Shown: positions 8,581 to 17,531 of the stretch, one piece after another
How the letters are laid out: each line of letters starts with the position of its first letter
Numbering within the stretch: position 1 is the first letter of the stretch
Assembly (NCBI RefSeq): GCF_025994435.1
Contig: NZ_BAQK01000072.1
Coordinates: 6,463 to 70,462 of the forward strand
Direction of reading: 5' to 3'
Source: Gluconacetobacter johannae
GTDB taxonomy: Bacteria > Pseudomonadota > Alphaproteobacteria > Acetobacterales > Acetobacteraceae
Length of the DNA: 64,000 nt
The notes under the pieces: generated by a model
The model's input: the letters and a program-made list of their open reading frames with translations, nothing else
The model's database searches: none
What the model was told of the DNA's origin: nothing
Program-made: the position numbers and the translations under genes

Positions 8581-9078
8581 TCAGATCCGCCCGTAGGCGT
8601 AGCTGTCGCGGGGCCGGACGCTCAGCCGATAGGCCATCGCCGCCTGTGCCGACGCATCAAGGCTCTCGCCACCCATATGGGGCACCAGCGTGCGGTCGGG
8701 CAGCATGTCATAGGTCGCGTACTGCGTGGCGGGCATGCCCAGAAGGTGAATGCGCTTCCACGTCCGGCCATGGGCGGTCACGGTGCTGAGCACCCAGCGA
8801 TTGTCGACATACCCGCCGGGCGCCCCCTCAAGCTGCGCCATCGGATTCATCTGCGTCACCCGCAGATGGTATATGCCCCCACGCGCGTTGGGCTTGCCGT
8901 CGAGGACAAGCTGTACATTGCGCTCGAACCCGCTGACGCCATCCGGCTGGTAGCCGCACCATTGCCCGTACACCGGACCGGTCGGCCCGACGCAGCCCGA
9001 AAGCCCCGCCGCCAGGATGCAGGCCCCAAGCAGAGATGTTTCCCGCCTGGTGACAGACAGCACGGCGCCGTTTCGCAT
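8581..9078 (-). CDS. Lipoprotein of unknown function
   Basis: A 165-residue protein not recognised by family. It begins with a lipoprotein signal: a charged start, a hydrophobic stretch, then the lipobox LSGC with the lipidated cysteine at residue 29. The ATG at 9078 has a strong GGAGGGA about 6 bases upstream; the longer in-frame ORF to 9291 lacks this. The mature part is rich in Tyr, Trp, Gly and Met and has no obvious repeat. It converges with the methyltransferase gene, 4 bp from its stop. Attachment to the inner or outer membrane cannot be told from the residue after the cysteine (Val). Confidence 0.65.
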   Translation of the reverse strand: MRNGAVLSVTRRETSLLGACILAAGLSGCVGPTGPVYGQWCGYQPDGVSGFERNVQLVLDGKPNARGGIYHLRVTQMNPMAQLEGAPGGYVDNRWVLSTVTAHGRTWKRIHLLGMPATQYATYDMLPDRTLVPHMGGESLDASAQAAMAYRLSVRPRDSYAYGRI

Positions 9079-9246
9079 GACCGATCCCTCCGCGATTGCA
9101 AGGGAGACCCGGCCATCCACACCGGCGACATGACACCGCCTGACCAGCCGGAGCAGGATCGCCGGATGGCTCGCCGCCCCCGCGCCAGATCCGTCCTGCC
9201 GGATCAGCCCCTTCACGCGGACAAGATAGCCCGCGATCAGATTTTC

Positions 9247-9266
9247 GTTACTGAAAACTGTGTAAC
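9247..9266. promoter_or_regulatory. Dyad symmetry upstream of the lipoprotein gene
   Basis: GTTAC at 9247-9251 and GTAAC at 9262-9266 form perfect 5-bp inverted arms around an AT-rich 10-bp centre. This stands out in GC-rich DNA. It lies about 170 bp upstream of the lipoprotein start and could be an operator for it. No protein can be assigned. Confidence 0.25.
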
Positions 9267-9314
9267 AAACCCGGCGGGGCAGCCCGGACAACTGCGCGGC
9301 CCAAGGCTGGCCTC

Positions 9315-9340
9315 AATGATCCGTGTCAAATCAGATCATT
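9315..9340. repeat. Inverted repeat downstream of MFS gene (possible terminator)
   Basis: AATGATC (9315-9321) and GATCATT (9334-9340) are perfect 7-bp arms with a 12-bp spacer. They start 10 bp after the stop of the MFS gene on the minus strand. The AT-rich stem and lack of a T-run make it a weak terminator; an operator is equally possible. Confidence 0.3.
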
Positions 9341-9349
9341 ATATTCCGC

Positions 9350-10729
9350 TCATGTTACGGGCACGCGCCACCTCAGCAACCGGCTGGCGCTGAGCAGCGC
9401 GGACAGGTAGGCGGACACGGCCGCCAGTTCAAGGCAGCGCAGCGTGGGGTCGTGGACGACGAAGCCGAAGGTCAGGGCCACGAACATCGCCCCCATGGTC
9501 TGGCCGGACAGCCGCGCCACCGACACCATGCCGCTGGCGCTGCCCGACCGGCCGCGCGGGGCGGAAACCATCATCGCGCGGTTGTTGGGCGGCTGGAAGA
9601 TTCCAAACCCCATCCCGGCGATGCCGATCCGCCAGGCAATGTCCAGATTGCTGGCGTCCGGCGTCAGGAGGCACAGCAGGACGAACCCCGTCCCGGTCAG
9701 GCACAGCCCGATCGACGACAGCACGCCCGCCGGAATCCGGTCCGCCACCCGGCCCACGAAGGGCGCGATCAGCACGATCCCGACCGGCCAGGGCGTAATC
9801 AGCAGCCCGGTCGCGACGGCCGAGCGATGCAGCACGGATTCGAGCGTGAAGGGCATCGAGATGATGAAGAAGTTGGAGGCGACGAACGCCCCGAACCCGA
9901 CCCCGAATGCGACCAGGAAATCCGGCACCGCCAGCAGGTCGATCGGCAGCATCGGGTCCGGCCGTCCCGCCTGGCGGCGGGCCAGTTGCACGAAGGCCCC
10001 CACCCCCGCCAGCAGCAGCCATACCGCCAGTGCCGGCCCGGTCCGGTGGACAAGGCTGTCCAGCCCGACGATCAGCCCCCCGAAGGCCACGATATTCAGC
10101 ACCGCGCTGGTCAGGTCAAAGGGCTGTTCGCTGCGCGGCGTGCGCGGAAGGTAGAACAGCGCGGCCACCATCGCCGCCCCGCCCAGCGGCAGGTTAATCA
10201 GGAAGATCCACGGCCAGTTCGCCACCGACAGCACGGCCGAGGCAATGGTCGGCCCCAGCGCGACGCCGGTGGCGACGACGACCCCGTTCAGCGAGATCCC
10301 CTTGCCGATCTCGGCATGCGGATAGATGAAGCGGACCAGCGCGATATTGACGCTCATGATGCAGGCGCCGCCGACACCCTGCAACGCCCGCGCCAGCGCC
10401 AGTTCCAGCAGCGTGTGCGACATCGCGCACAGCACCGAGGCCACGACGAAGGCCGCCAGCCCGATGCGGCACAGCCGCGCGAACCCCACCCGCGCCCCCA
10501 GCGACGCCAGCGGCAACAGGGTGGAAAGGCTGGCCAGCTGATAGGCGTTGATGACCCAGATGGATGCGGACGGGGTTGCATGGATGTCGCGCGCGATCGT
10601 CGGCAGCGCGACGTTGGCGATGGCGTAATCCAGGACCGACAGCAGCACCGACAGCGCCACGGCGAACATCGCCATCGCCCGCGCCCCGCCATGCAGCCCT
10701 TCGCCCTCGACCAGGACCCGCGCCGCCAT
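9350..10729 (-). CDS. MFS transporter, DHA2 (EmrB/QacA) drug:H+ antiporter family
   Basis: A 459-residue inner-membrane carrier with about 14 hydrophobic segments. The first helix has the DHA2 signature LDYAIANVALPTIA, followed by WVINAYQLA and the helix-5 antiporter region VALGPTIASAVLS and WPWIFLINLPLG. The natural substrate is unknown; drugs, organic acids or fatty acids are typical. The ATG at 10729 begins only 5 bp after the hydrolase stop, so the gene is third in a leftward operon behind galP-like and hydrolase genes. The frame is open to 10861, but that stretch overlaps the hydrolase and is not MFS-like. Confidence 0.83.
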   Translation of the reverse strand: MAARVLVEGEGLHGGARAMAMFAVALSVLLSVLDYAIANVALPTIARDIHATPSASIWVINAYQLASLSTLLPLASLGARVGFARLCRIGLAAFVVASVLCAMSHTLLELALARALQGVGGACIMSVNIALVRFIYPHAEIGKGISLNGVVVATGVALGPTIASAVLSVANWPWIFLINLPLGGAAMVAALFYLPRTPRSEQPFDLTSAVLNIVAFGGLIVGLDSLVHRTGPALAVWLLLAGVGAFVQLARRQAGRPDPMLPIDLLAVPDFLVAFGVGFGAFVASNFFIISMPFTLESVLHRSAVATGLLITPWPVGIVLIAPFVGRVADRIPAGVLSSIGLCLTGTGFVLLCLLTPDASNLDIAWRIGIAGMGFGIFQPPNNRAMMVSAPRGRSGSASGMVSVARLSGQTMGAMFVALTFGFVVHDPTLRCLELAAVSAYLSALLSASRLLRWRVPVT

Positions 10730-10734
10730 GCCGT

Positions 10735-11481
10735 TCAGCCCGCCCGCAGGGTGCGGCCGAACAGGGCCGCGGTCCAGCCCATCGCCTGCAGGAACAACGC
10801 CGGGTCGTAGCGCGGCCCCTCGTCGCGCAGGAAGGCGTGCTGGGCGTTGACCTCGTGCCATTCGTAGCGGACGCCGGCCTGTTCCAGCCCCGCGCGGATC
10901 GCCTGGCGGCCGGCGAAGGGCACATGCGGGTCCTGCCGGCCCCAGACCATCATCACCTCGCCGGGGATATCGCCCATCCGGTCCAGGGAATCATCATGCC
11001 GCCCCTGCCCCAGCGTGGCCGAATGGATGTCGGTGGCATAGAAGCAGGCCGCCGCCGACACCGCCGGGTTCATCGCGGCGCGGAAGGCCAGATGCCCGCC
11101 CAGGCACACCCCCATCGTCCCGATCCGCCCGGTGCAGGACGGATGGGACGCCAGCCACGCCACCGCCGCACGCGCATCGTCGTCATAGGCGGCGACCGGC
11201 TTGGCGAATTTCAGGTCGTTGCCCCGGTCGGTCCCGGCCTGGTCATAGGCCAGGACCGTGCCCGCGGGTTCGTACTCATGGTACACCTCGGGCACCGCGA
11301 CGACATGACCCATCCCGGCCACCATCGCGGCCAGCCGGCGGATCGGCGCGGTGACCTGGTAGATTTCGGAAAACAGGACCACGCCGGCAAAGCGCCCCTC
11401 CACCGCCGGGCGCAGCAGGTGCATCCGCATCGGTCCGCCCGCCGTCGGGATGTCGGCGGTCTCGTCGCCGCGGATAATCAT
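10735..11481 (-). CDS. Dienelactone hydrolase family protein
   Basis: A 248-residue alpha/beta hydrolase. The catalytic triad of the family is visible: nucleophile C126 in GVCLGGH, D184 in GRQDPHVP and H215 in NAQHAFLRDEG. Known members open dienelactone in chlorocatechol breakdown or hydrolyse other lactones and esters in the cytoplasm. There are no chlorocatechol genes here. The gene lies between two MFS transporters, so a lactone or ester entering by the upstream sugar-type carrier is a reasonable guess. The gap to the upstream carrier gene is 30 bp. Confidence 0.87.
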   Translation of the reverse strand: MIIRGDETADIPTAGGPMRMHLLRPAVEGRFAGVVLFSEIYQVTAPIRRLAAMVAGMGHVVAVPEVYHEYEPAGTVLAYDQAGTDRGNDLKFAKPVAAYDDDARAAVAWLASHPSCTGRIGTMGVCLGGHLAFRAAMNPAVSAAACFYATDIHSATLGQGRHDDSLDRMGDIPGEVMMVWGRQDPHVPFAGRQAIRAGLEQAGVRYEWHEVNAQHAFLRDEGPRYDPALFLQAMGWTAALFGRTLRAG

Positions 11482-11511
11482 GGGTTCAGTCTCCTTTGTC
11501 CCGTGCCGGGG

Positions 11512-12924
11512 TCAGCGGCCCAGGTCGCGCAGCCGGCGCCCGGCCATCAGACGGCTCTCGATCTCCTCCAGGGAGACGCCGCGCGTCTCGGGAACGTAGG
11601 CAAGGGTAATCACGATGAACAGGCCGTTCATCGCGGCGAACACCCAGAACGTCCTGGCCTCGCCCAACGTTGCCAGGACCGACAGGAACACGTTGCTGAT
11701 GAGCCAGTTGGCCGCCCAGTTGGTGAAGGTGGAGCACGCGATGCCGAAATCGCGGCCGCGCAGGGGCTGGATTTCCGAACACAGCGTCCACACCAGCGGC
11801 CCGGCGCCGATCGCGAAGCCCGCCACGAACAGCAGCAGCGCACCCACCATCCCCATCTCGTGCGACGTGGATTCGCCGCCGACCGCCACCAGCCCGCCGG
11901 CCGCCAGCATGGCGAAGGTCATGATCGCGCAACTGAGGATCAGCAGCGGACGGCGGCCCCACCGGTCGATGAACGCGATGGCGAAGCCCGTCGCCGCCAT
12001 GTTGATGAGGCCGATCAGCGCCGTCGCCCACGTCGCCGCCGACACGCCGAACTGCGCCGCCTGGAAGATCTTGGGCGCGTAATACATCAGCACGTTGATG
12101 CCCGTCAGCTGCTGCATGACCTGCAACACCACGCCCAGCAGCACCGACCGGCGGAAATTCGCATCCGTGCGGAACAGCGCGAAGCCCTCCCCGCCCGGCT
12201 TACGCAGTTCCTGGGCGATGTCGCGGATTTCGGCGTCCGCCTCGGCGGGGTCGGCGCGCAGGTGGCGCATCACCTGGCTGGCGCGGCTTCTCTCGCCCCG
12301 CATCATCAGCCAGCGCGGGCTGTCCGGCAGGAACAGGCAGCCGGCGCAGAACAACGCCGCCGGAACCGCCATCAGGCCCAGCATCCAGCGCCAGTGCCCC
12401 CCATAGGACAGCAGGCTGTCGGTCATGTAGGCCAGGAAAATGCCCAGCGTGACCATCAGCTGGTAGAACGAGACCATCGCCCCGCGCACCGCCTCCAGCG
12501 TCACTTCGGAAATATACAGCGGGGCCGCGAAGGCCGCGATGCCCACCGCAAGCCCCAGCATGATCCGGCCAGCGATCAGCATGCCGATGGACTGCGCCAG
12601 CGCACAGACCAGCGCGCCGGCCAGGAACAGCAGCGACGCCCCCAGCAGCGCGCGGCGGCGGCCGAACCGGAACGAGATGCGGCCCGCACCCACCGACCCC
12701 AGCGCGGCGGCGGCCATCATGGACGACACGATCCATTCCTGCGTGCGTGCCGAGGCATGGAATTCGTCGCCGATGAAGCCCAGCGCGCCGGCGATGACGC
12801 CGGTATCCAGCCCGAACATCAGCCCCGCCATGGCCGCGAGCAGTCCAACGACGACGGCCCGCGCCGCCGCCGGCGATCCGCCGACGTCGGGCGCTGCCTG
12901 TGCCGATATCTGGTCTGGTGACAT
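11512..12924 (-). CDS. MFS sugar:H+ symporter (GalP/XylE-like)
   Basis: A 470-residue 12-helix carrier of the sugar porter family. Signature motifs are GLDTGVIAGAL in helix 1, RFGRRRAL in loop 2-3, LPDSPRWLMMRG after helix 6, QQLTGINVLMYYAP in helix 7, DRWGRRPLL in loop 8-9 and VPETRGVSLEEIE at the end. These support hexose or pentose uptake. The ATG at 12924 is preceded by a strong GGGGGAGGAA, so the in-frame ATG at 12981 is not used. It is first in an operon with the hydrolase and DHA2 genes. A divergent gluconate-type symporter lies on the other side. Confidence 0.88.
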   Translation of the reverse strand: MSPDQISAQAAPDVGGSPAAARAVVVGLLAAMAGLMFGLDTGVIAGALGFIGDEFHASARTQEWIVSSMMAAAALGSVGAGRISFRFGRRRALLGASLLFLAGALVCALAQSIGMLIAGRIMLGLAVGIAAFAAPLYISEVTLEAVRGAMVSFYQLMVTLGIFLAYMTDSLLSYGGHWRWMLGLMAVPAALFCAGCLFLPDSPRWLMMRGERSRASQVMRHLRADPAEADAEIRDIAQELRKPGGEGFALFRTDANFRRSVLLGVVLQVMQQLTGINVLMYYAPKIFQAAQFGVSAATWATALIGLINMAATGFAIAFIDRWGRRPLLILSCAIMTFAMLAAGGLVAVGGESTSHEMGMVGALLLFVAGFAIGAGPLVWTLCSEIQPLRGRDFGIACSTFTNWAANWLISNVFLSVLATLGEARTFWVFAAMNGLFIVITLAYVPETRGVSLEEIESRLMAGRRLRDLGR

Positions 12925-13110
12925 GTGACGGGTTCCTCCCCCTGATTTCTTCTTGCGTTGTGGCACCGGAACCACGGACACCAGCGGCCCTTATGAAACG
13001 AAATTCCACCATCTGACCAGACGCATCCTGCCCCGGACAACGGGACGGGCGGAAAATAATGGCCGGGCCGGGAACCATGGCGCATGGCGTGGATGTGACT
13101 GGGCGAGGCA

Positions 13111-13116
13111 TTGACA
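13111..13116 (+). promoter_or_regulatory. Candidate -35 element for gluconate symporter gene
   Basis: TTGACA matches the sigma-70 -35 consensus exactly, 55 bp upstream of the preferred ATG at 13171. No good -10 hexamer is seen at 16-18 bp, so the call is weak. Confidence 0.25.
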
Positions 13117-13170
13117 ACCGATTTCGTCCCCGCAGTGATGCACGTTCACATTTCTGCAGACTGTGGTTCC

Positions 13171-14514
13171 ATGTCCTCACTCTTTGCCGTTTCTCTCGCG
13201 ACGGCGTCCATCGTGGCCGTCGTGCTTCTGATCGGGCGCTACAAGCTCAATCCCTTCATCGTCCTGTTCACCGTGTCGCTGCTGCTGGCGCTGTGTGCCG
13301 GCATGCCGCCCCAGAAAGCCGTCGCGTCCTTCGAGGCCGGGGCCGGGCATGTGCTGGGCCACATCGCCACCGTGATCGCGCTGGGCACCATGCTGGGCAA
13401 GATGCTGGCCGAATCCGGCGGTGCGGACCAGATCGCCCTGACAATCACCCGCCTGGCGGGCAAGGGCCGGATAAGCTGGGCCATGATGGTCATCGGGCTG
13501 CTGGTCGGCCTGCCCGTGTTCTTCGAAGTCGGGTTCGTCCTGCTGATCCCGCTGGTCTTCACGCTGGCGCGCCGGACCTCCACGCCGATGCTACTGCTGG
13601 CCCTGCCGATGGGCGCCGCCCTGTCGGTCACCCATGGGATGATCCCGCCGCATCCCGCCACCCTGCTGGCGCTGTCAGCCTATCACGCCGATACCGGCCG
13701 GACGATCTTCTGGGGCGTCATCATCGGCACGCCGATCGCGGCCCTGGCCGGCCCGGTCTATGCGAAATTCATCACCCCGCACGTGCATCTGGAAGGCGCC
13801 GCCAGCCTGGCCGAACAATTTTCGAACAAGGACGTTCCCACCAGCATGCCGCCCTTCAGCATCACCGTGCTGACGATCCTGTCGCCGGTGATCCTGATGC
13901 TGATCGGTTCGGTCGCCGACATGGTATCGTCCCCCGGCGGCACACTGAACACCACCCTGCATTTCATCGGCAATACCGATATCGCCCTGCTGCTGGCGAC
14001 GATCATGTCCTTCTACGTGCTGGGCCTGGCGCGCGGCTTCTCGCGCGAGACGATCCTGCGCTACACCACCGAATGCCTGGGTCCGACGGCGCTGATTATG
14101 CTGCTGGTCGGCGCGGGCGGCGGCTTCGGCCGCGAACTGGTCGACAGCGGCGTGTCCAAGGCGATCACCGACCTGGCGCTGGGCGCGCATGTGCCGCTGC
14201 TGGTGCTGGCCTGGCTGCTGGCGGTGGTGGTGCGCGTCGCCGCCGGGTCGGCCACGGTGGCGATGAGCACGGCTTCGGGCATCGTCGGCCCCATCCTGCT
14301 GCAAAGCCACGGCACGTCGCCGGAACTGATGGTGCTGGTGACGGGCGCGGGCTCGGTCGCCCTGGGCCCGATGAACGACGCCGGCTTCTGGCAGATCAAG
14401 GAATATCTGGGCCTCACCGTCGGGCAGACGATCAAGACCTGGTCGGTGATCGAAACCCTGATCGCCGTGCTGGGCCTGGCGTTCTGCCTGCTGCTCTCGA
14501 TCTTCGTCCACTGA
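13171..14514 (+). CDS. Gluconate:H+ symporter (GntP family)
   Basis: Inner-membrane carrier of the GntP family with about 12-14 hydrophobic segments. Family motifs include ALGTMLGKMLAESGGADQIA, LPVFFEVGFVLLIPLVF, THGMIPPHPATLLAL, GSATVAMSTASGIVGP and NDAGFWQIKEY. It takes up gluconate or a related sugar acid. The start is uncertain: ATG 13171 begins directly before the first helix, while ATG 13138 and TTG 13111 would add up to 20 non-hydrophobic residues. The product is 447 residues from 13171. Uptake of gluconate made by the periplasmic glucose dehydrogenase encoded ~20 kb away is a plausible role. Confidence 0.9.
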   Translation: MSSLFAVSLATASIVAVVLLIGRYKLNPFIVLFTVSLLLALCAGMPPQKAVASFEAGAGHVLGHIATVIALGTMLGKMLAESGGADQIALTITRLAGKGRISWAMMVIGLLVGLPVFFEVGFVLLIPLVFTLARRTSTPMLLLALPMGAALSVTHGMIPPHPATLLALSAYHADTGRTIFWGVIIGTPIAALAGPVYAKFITPHVHLEGAASLAEQFSNKDVPTSMPPFSITVLTILSPVILMLIGSVADMVSSPGGTLNTTLHFIGNTDIALLLATIMSFYVLGLARGFSRETILRYTTECLGPTALIMLLVGAGGGFGRELVDSGVSKAITDLALGAHVPLLVLAWLLAVVVRVAAGSATVAMSTASGIVGPILLQSHGTSPELMVLVTGAGSVALGPMNDAGFWQIKEYLGLTVGQTIKTWSVIETLIAVLGLAFCLLLSIFVH

Positions 14515-14522
14515 CGCGCGCC

Positions 14523-14548
14523 GTGTCCGGGCGTGGCGGCCCGGACAC
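14523..14548 (+). terminator. Hairpin downstream of gluconate symporter
   Basis: A perfect 10-bp stem (14523-14532 with 14539-14548) closes a 6-base loop 8 bp after the stop codon. No T-run follows, so it may stabilise the mRNA end or act as a weak terminator. Confidence 0.5.
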
Positions 14549-14550
14549 GA

Positions 14551-14630
14551 AGACATGGACAAAAACGACCGGGTTTCCAAAGGGCTATGCCCTTTGGCGG
14601 GTTTCAGGGCAGCGCCCTGAGGCAGCCCGC
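14551..14630. repeat. Modular palindromic intergenic repeat, copy A
   Basis: Two short hairpins in tandem: AAAGGGC-tat-GCCCTTT (14579-14595) and CAGGGC-agc-GCCCTG (14605-14619), after a lead-in with CATGGA and GGTTTCC. The same arrangement occurs inverted at 44267-44355, and a relative lies at 41249-41338. All three lie between genes, just after stop codons. Such elements are frequent in acetic acid bacterial genomes (from memory). Confidence 0.7.
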
Positions 14631-14637
14631 CCCAGGG

Positions 14638-16050
14638 TCATTCCTTCTCGGCGAACGGGTTGCGCGTGCCGCGCAGCAACAGACGGATCGGCGTTCCCGG
14701 CAGGTCGAAGGTCTCGCGCAGGCCGTTGACCAGATAGCGCTGGTAATCCTCGGGCAGCAACTCGGCACGGGTGCCGAACAGGATGAAGGTCGGCGGCCTG
14801 GCCTTGGCCTGCGTCATGTAGCGCAGCTTCAGCCGCCGTCCGCCGACCAGCGGCGGGCTGTGCCGTTCCAGCATCGTCTCGAACCAGCGGTTCAGCGCGC
14901 CGGTCGGCACGCGCCGGTTCCACACGTCATGGGCGCGGCGCACCACCGGCAGCAGCTTCTGCACCCCCGCCCCGGTCAGGGCCGAGAACGAGACGACGGG
15001 AATGCCCCGCATCTGCGCCAGCGACGTCTCGATCCGGTCGGAAATCGCCTGCCGCGTCGCGATCCGGTCCTCGACCGCGTCCCATTTGTTCAGGGCCAGC
15101 ACGCAGCACCGCCCCTCGCGCTCGATCAGGCGGGCGATCTGCAGATCCTGTTCATGCACGCCCAGCGTCGCGTCCAGCGTCAGCACGACGACTTCCGCCA
15201 TCTTCAGCGCCTCGATCGAGGCGGACACCGACATCTTCTCCAGCGAGGCATCGTCGATGCGCGCCTTGCGGCGCAGGCCCGCGGTATCGACCAGTTGGAT
15301 CGGCCCCTGGGCGTCATGCAGCATGACGGTGACGGAATCGCGGGTCAGGCCGGGTTCGGGGCCGGTAATCATCCGCTCCTCGCCCAGCAGACGGTTCAGC
15401 AGGGTCGATTTGCCGGCGTTCGGCCGGCCGACGATGGCCAGGCGCAGCGGGCCGGCCGGACGCTCGTCCTCCTCGCCCTCCACGTCGCCGGCCTCGTCCC
15501 CCGACGGGGCCGCCTCGGCCTCCGGCGGCAGGCGGTCGGCGATTTCGCCCATCAGGTCGGACAGGCCCTCGCCATGCTCGGCCGAGATCGCCAGCGGCGT
15601 GCCCAGGCCCAGCGCATAGGCCTCCATCGCCGCGGCGGCGCCCTGCCGCCCTTCCGACTTATTGGCGATCAGCAGCACCGGCCGCCCCTGACGGCGCAGC
15701 CAGACCGCGAAATGCGAATCAGCCGGGGTGATGCCGGCGCGCGCGTCGATGCAGAACAGCACCAGGTCCGCCTGCGCCACCGCCGATTCCGACGACGCGC
15801 GCATCCGGCCGTACAACGTGTCCGGCGCGGCTTCCTCCAGCCCCGCCGTATCGACCAGGCGGACAGTACGGCCGCGCAACTGGGCTTCGGCCTCCTTGCG
15901 GTCGCGGGTGACGCCGGGCGTGTCGGCAACCAGCGCCTGCCGTCGCCCGACAAGGCGGTTGAACAGCGTCGATTTGCCGACATTGGGGCGTCCGGCGATG
16001 ACGACCACCGGCAACGCGCCTCCGGTCAGGGCGGGGGGAAGCTTGGCCAA
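14638..16050 (-). CDS. der: Ribosome biogenesis GTPase Der (EngA)
   Basis: A 470-residue double GTPase needed for 50S subunit maturation. The first G domain has GRPNVGKST (residues 20-28), DTPGVTR and DTAG; its G4 motif reads NKSE rather than NKxD. An acidic Glu/Asp/Gly-rich linker (~165-195) leads to the second G domain with GRPNAGKST, DTAGLRRKARI and NKWD. A KH-like C-terminal domain ends with TRNPF, typical of Der. It follows bamB by 81 bp, and the gene order yfgM-like, bamB, der matches that in gammaproteobacteria. Confidence 0.95.
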   Translation of the reverse strand: MAKLPPALTGGALPVVVIAGRPNVGKSTLFNRLVGRRQALVADTPGVTRDRKEAEAQLRGRTVRLVDTAGLEEAAPDTLYGRMRASSESAVAQADLVLFCIDARAGITPADSHFAVWLRRQGRPVLLIANKSEGRQGAAAAMEAYALGLGTPLAISAEHGEGLSDLMGEIADRLPPEAEAAPSGDEAGDVEGEEDERPAGPLRLAIVGRPNAGKSTLLNRLLGEERMITGPEPGLTRDSVTVMLHDAQGPIQLVDTAGLRRKARIDDASLEKMSVSASIEALKMAEVVVLTLDATLGVHEQDLQIARLIEREGRCCVLALNKWDAVEDRIATRQAISDRIETSLAQMRGIPVVSFSALTGAGVQKLLPVVRRAHDVWNRRVPTGALNRWFETMLERHSPPLVGGRRLKLRYMTQAKARPPTFILFGTRAELLPEDYQRYLVNGLRETFDLPGTPIRLLLRGTRNPFAEKE

Positions 16051-16131
16051 TTTGAGACTGAATCCTTGATAAGCCGCGACAGGGGCGCACGACGGGGTAA
16101 AGCTGGTCGGGCGCCCCCTTTAAAGCAGTCG

Positions 16132-17502
16132 CTAGCTATATGCTATCATCTGACCGTCATCGGTCACGATCAACATGCGGCCATCGACCACGATCGGCGC
16201 CACTGTCGCGACACCCGGCAGCTTGCCGATCGACAGGATCTCGCCCTTGATCGGGTCCACGGTCACGACCCCGTTCTCCGGCAGGGTGCTGATGCACACC
16301 AGCTTGCCGTCCGCCAGGATGGGCCCGGTCCATGTCACCGCGTCCTTCTGGGCATCCACCCGGCGGAAGCGGCGAAGCTGCGTGATCCAGCGCACATGCC
16401 CGCTCAACCGGTCGATGCAGGCCAGTTGCTGGTCCAGCGACAGGACGAACAGCCAGGTGCCGATCACGAGCAGCGTATTCTGCCCCGCGATCGCCCGTTC
16501 CCACAGGCGCCGCCCGGACCGCAGGTCCATCGCCACCAAAATCGCGCCGGCGCTGACCGCATAGACGGTGCCGTCGACGACCACCGGCATGCCCCGCACG
16601 CAGGAAAAATCGACGGTCGATTCCTGGCCGTTCGTGCTGCCCAGCGTGTCGCTCCAGACCACCTCGCCGCTTTCGGCGCGCAGCGCCACAAGGTCGCCCG
16701 ACCCGAAGCCGGCCACCACCACGCCATCCACCACCGCAGGGGCGGGCTGGCCGAAGATGACGGTATCCGCCGGCGTGGCGGTGTAGGTCCATAATACCTT
16801 GCCGGTCGCCGCCTCCACCGCGAACAGCCGTTCGTCGATGGTGCCGAAGAACAGCCGTCCCTCGACGATCGTCGGCGCCGACCGGCCGGGGGTGCCGGTA
16901 TCGATCCGCCATTTCACCTGGCCGGTCGCCACGTCCACGGCCAGGGTCTGCGCCACGCCATCGACGACATAAAGCGTGTCGCCCGCAACGCTGAAGCCGC
17001 CGCCCAGATTGCTGGACTTCATCTTCTTCGGCTTGGGGACGAACTGCCACAGCCGGCGCATGCCGGGCCACGAGAAGGCCCGGATCACGCCCTGGGCGTC
17101 GCTGACGAAGATCCGACCGTCGGCCACGATCGGCGTCGCCTGCAACACGCCGCGCCCGTTCGAGCCCAGCGCCGCGAAGGCCAGGAAATCGGGCTCGGAA
17201 ATGCCCGCGCCGATGCTGTGCGACCACTCGCGCCGCATCGCCCCGCCCCACGCCATGTTGACGCCCTCGTGGCTGGGCACGCGTCCCGGCTGCGGCCACG
17301 CGGTAATGGCGGTGGCGGGCGGAATGGAAATCGGGGTATGGTCCTCGGGATCGACCATCAGGCCCGCGCCGGTGCTCAGCACGTTGACGCGCTTGCCGGC
17401 CAGGATCGGCTTCTCGTCATCCTCGAACAGGCTGCATCCGGCCAGCATCGGCAGCGTCGCGGCCCCGAGCAGCGCATGCCGGCGGGTCAGAACTTTGTTC
17501 AT
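16132..17502 (-). CDS. bamB: Outer-membrane protein assembly factor BamB (PQQ-like beta-propeller lipoprotein)
   Basis: A 456-residue lipoprotein of the BAM complex, which inserts beta-barrel proteins into the outer membrane. The signal ends in the lipobox LAGC with the modified cysteine at residue 23. The rest is an eight-bladed propeller of PQQ-like repeats, seen as recurring G.V.W and LYVVDG, LFFGTIDERLFAVEAATGKVLW units. The start is ATG 17502, with AGGA 5 bases upstream; GTG 17520 in frame is the alternative. The partners der and the yfgM-like gene flank it. No PQQ binding is expected despite the domain name. Confidence 0.88.
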   Translation of the reverse strand: MNKVLTRRHALLGAATLPMLAGCSLFEDDEKPILAGKRVNVLSTGAGLMVDPEDHTPISIPPATAITAWPQPGRVPSHEGVNMAWGGAMRREWSHSIGAGISEPDFLAFAALGSNGRGVLQATPIVADGRIFVSDAQGVIRAFSWPGMRRLWQFVPKPKKMKSSNLGGGFSVAGDTLYVVDGVAQTLAVDVATGQVKWRIDTGTPGRSAPTIVEGRLFFGTIDERLFAVEAATGKVLWTYTATPADTVIFGQPAPAVVDGVVVAGFGSGDLVALRAESGEVVWSDTLGSTNGQESTVDFSCVRGMPVVVDGTVYAVSAGAILVAMDLRSGRRLWERAIAGQNTLLVIGTWLFVLSLDQQLACIDRLSGHVRWITQLRRFRRVDAQKDAVTWTGPILADGKLVCISTLPENGVVTVDPIKGEILSIGKLPGVATVAPIVVDGRMLIVTDDGQMIAYS

Positions 17503-17531
17503 GTCTATCCTGATCTTCACGGGTTGGGGCC

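Noticed and set aside
10564..12921. 785-codon plus-strand frame
   Set aside because: Antisense to the sugar symporter and hydrolase genes, both of which have clear catalytic or transport motifs.
16132..17502. PQQ-dependent dehydrogenase
   Set aside because: The PQQ-like propeller has a lipoprotein signal, lies between yfgM-like and der genes, and lacks dehydrogenase active-site residues; it is BamB.
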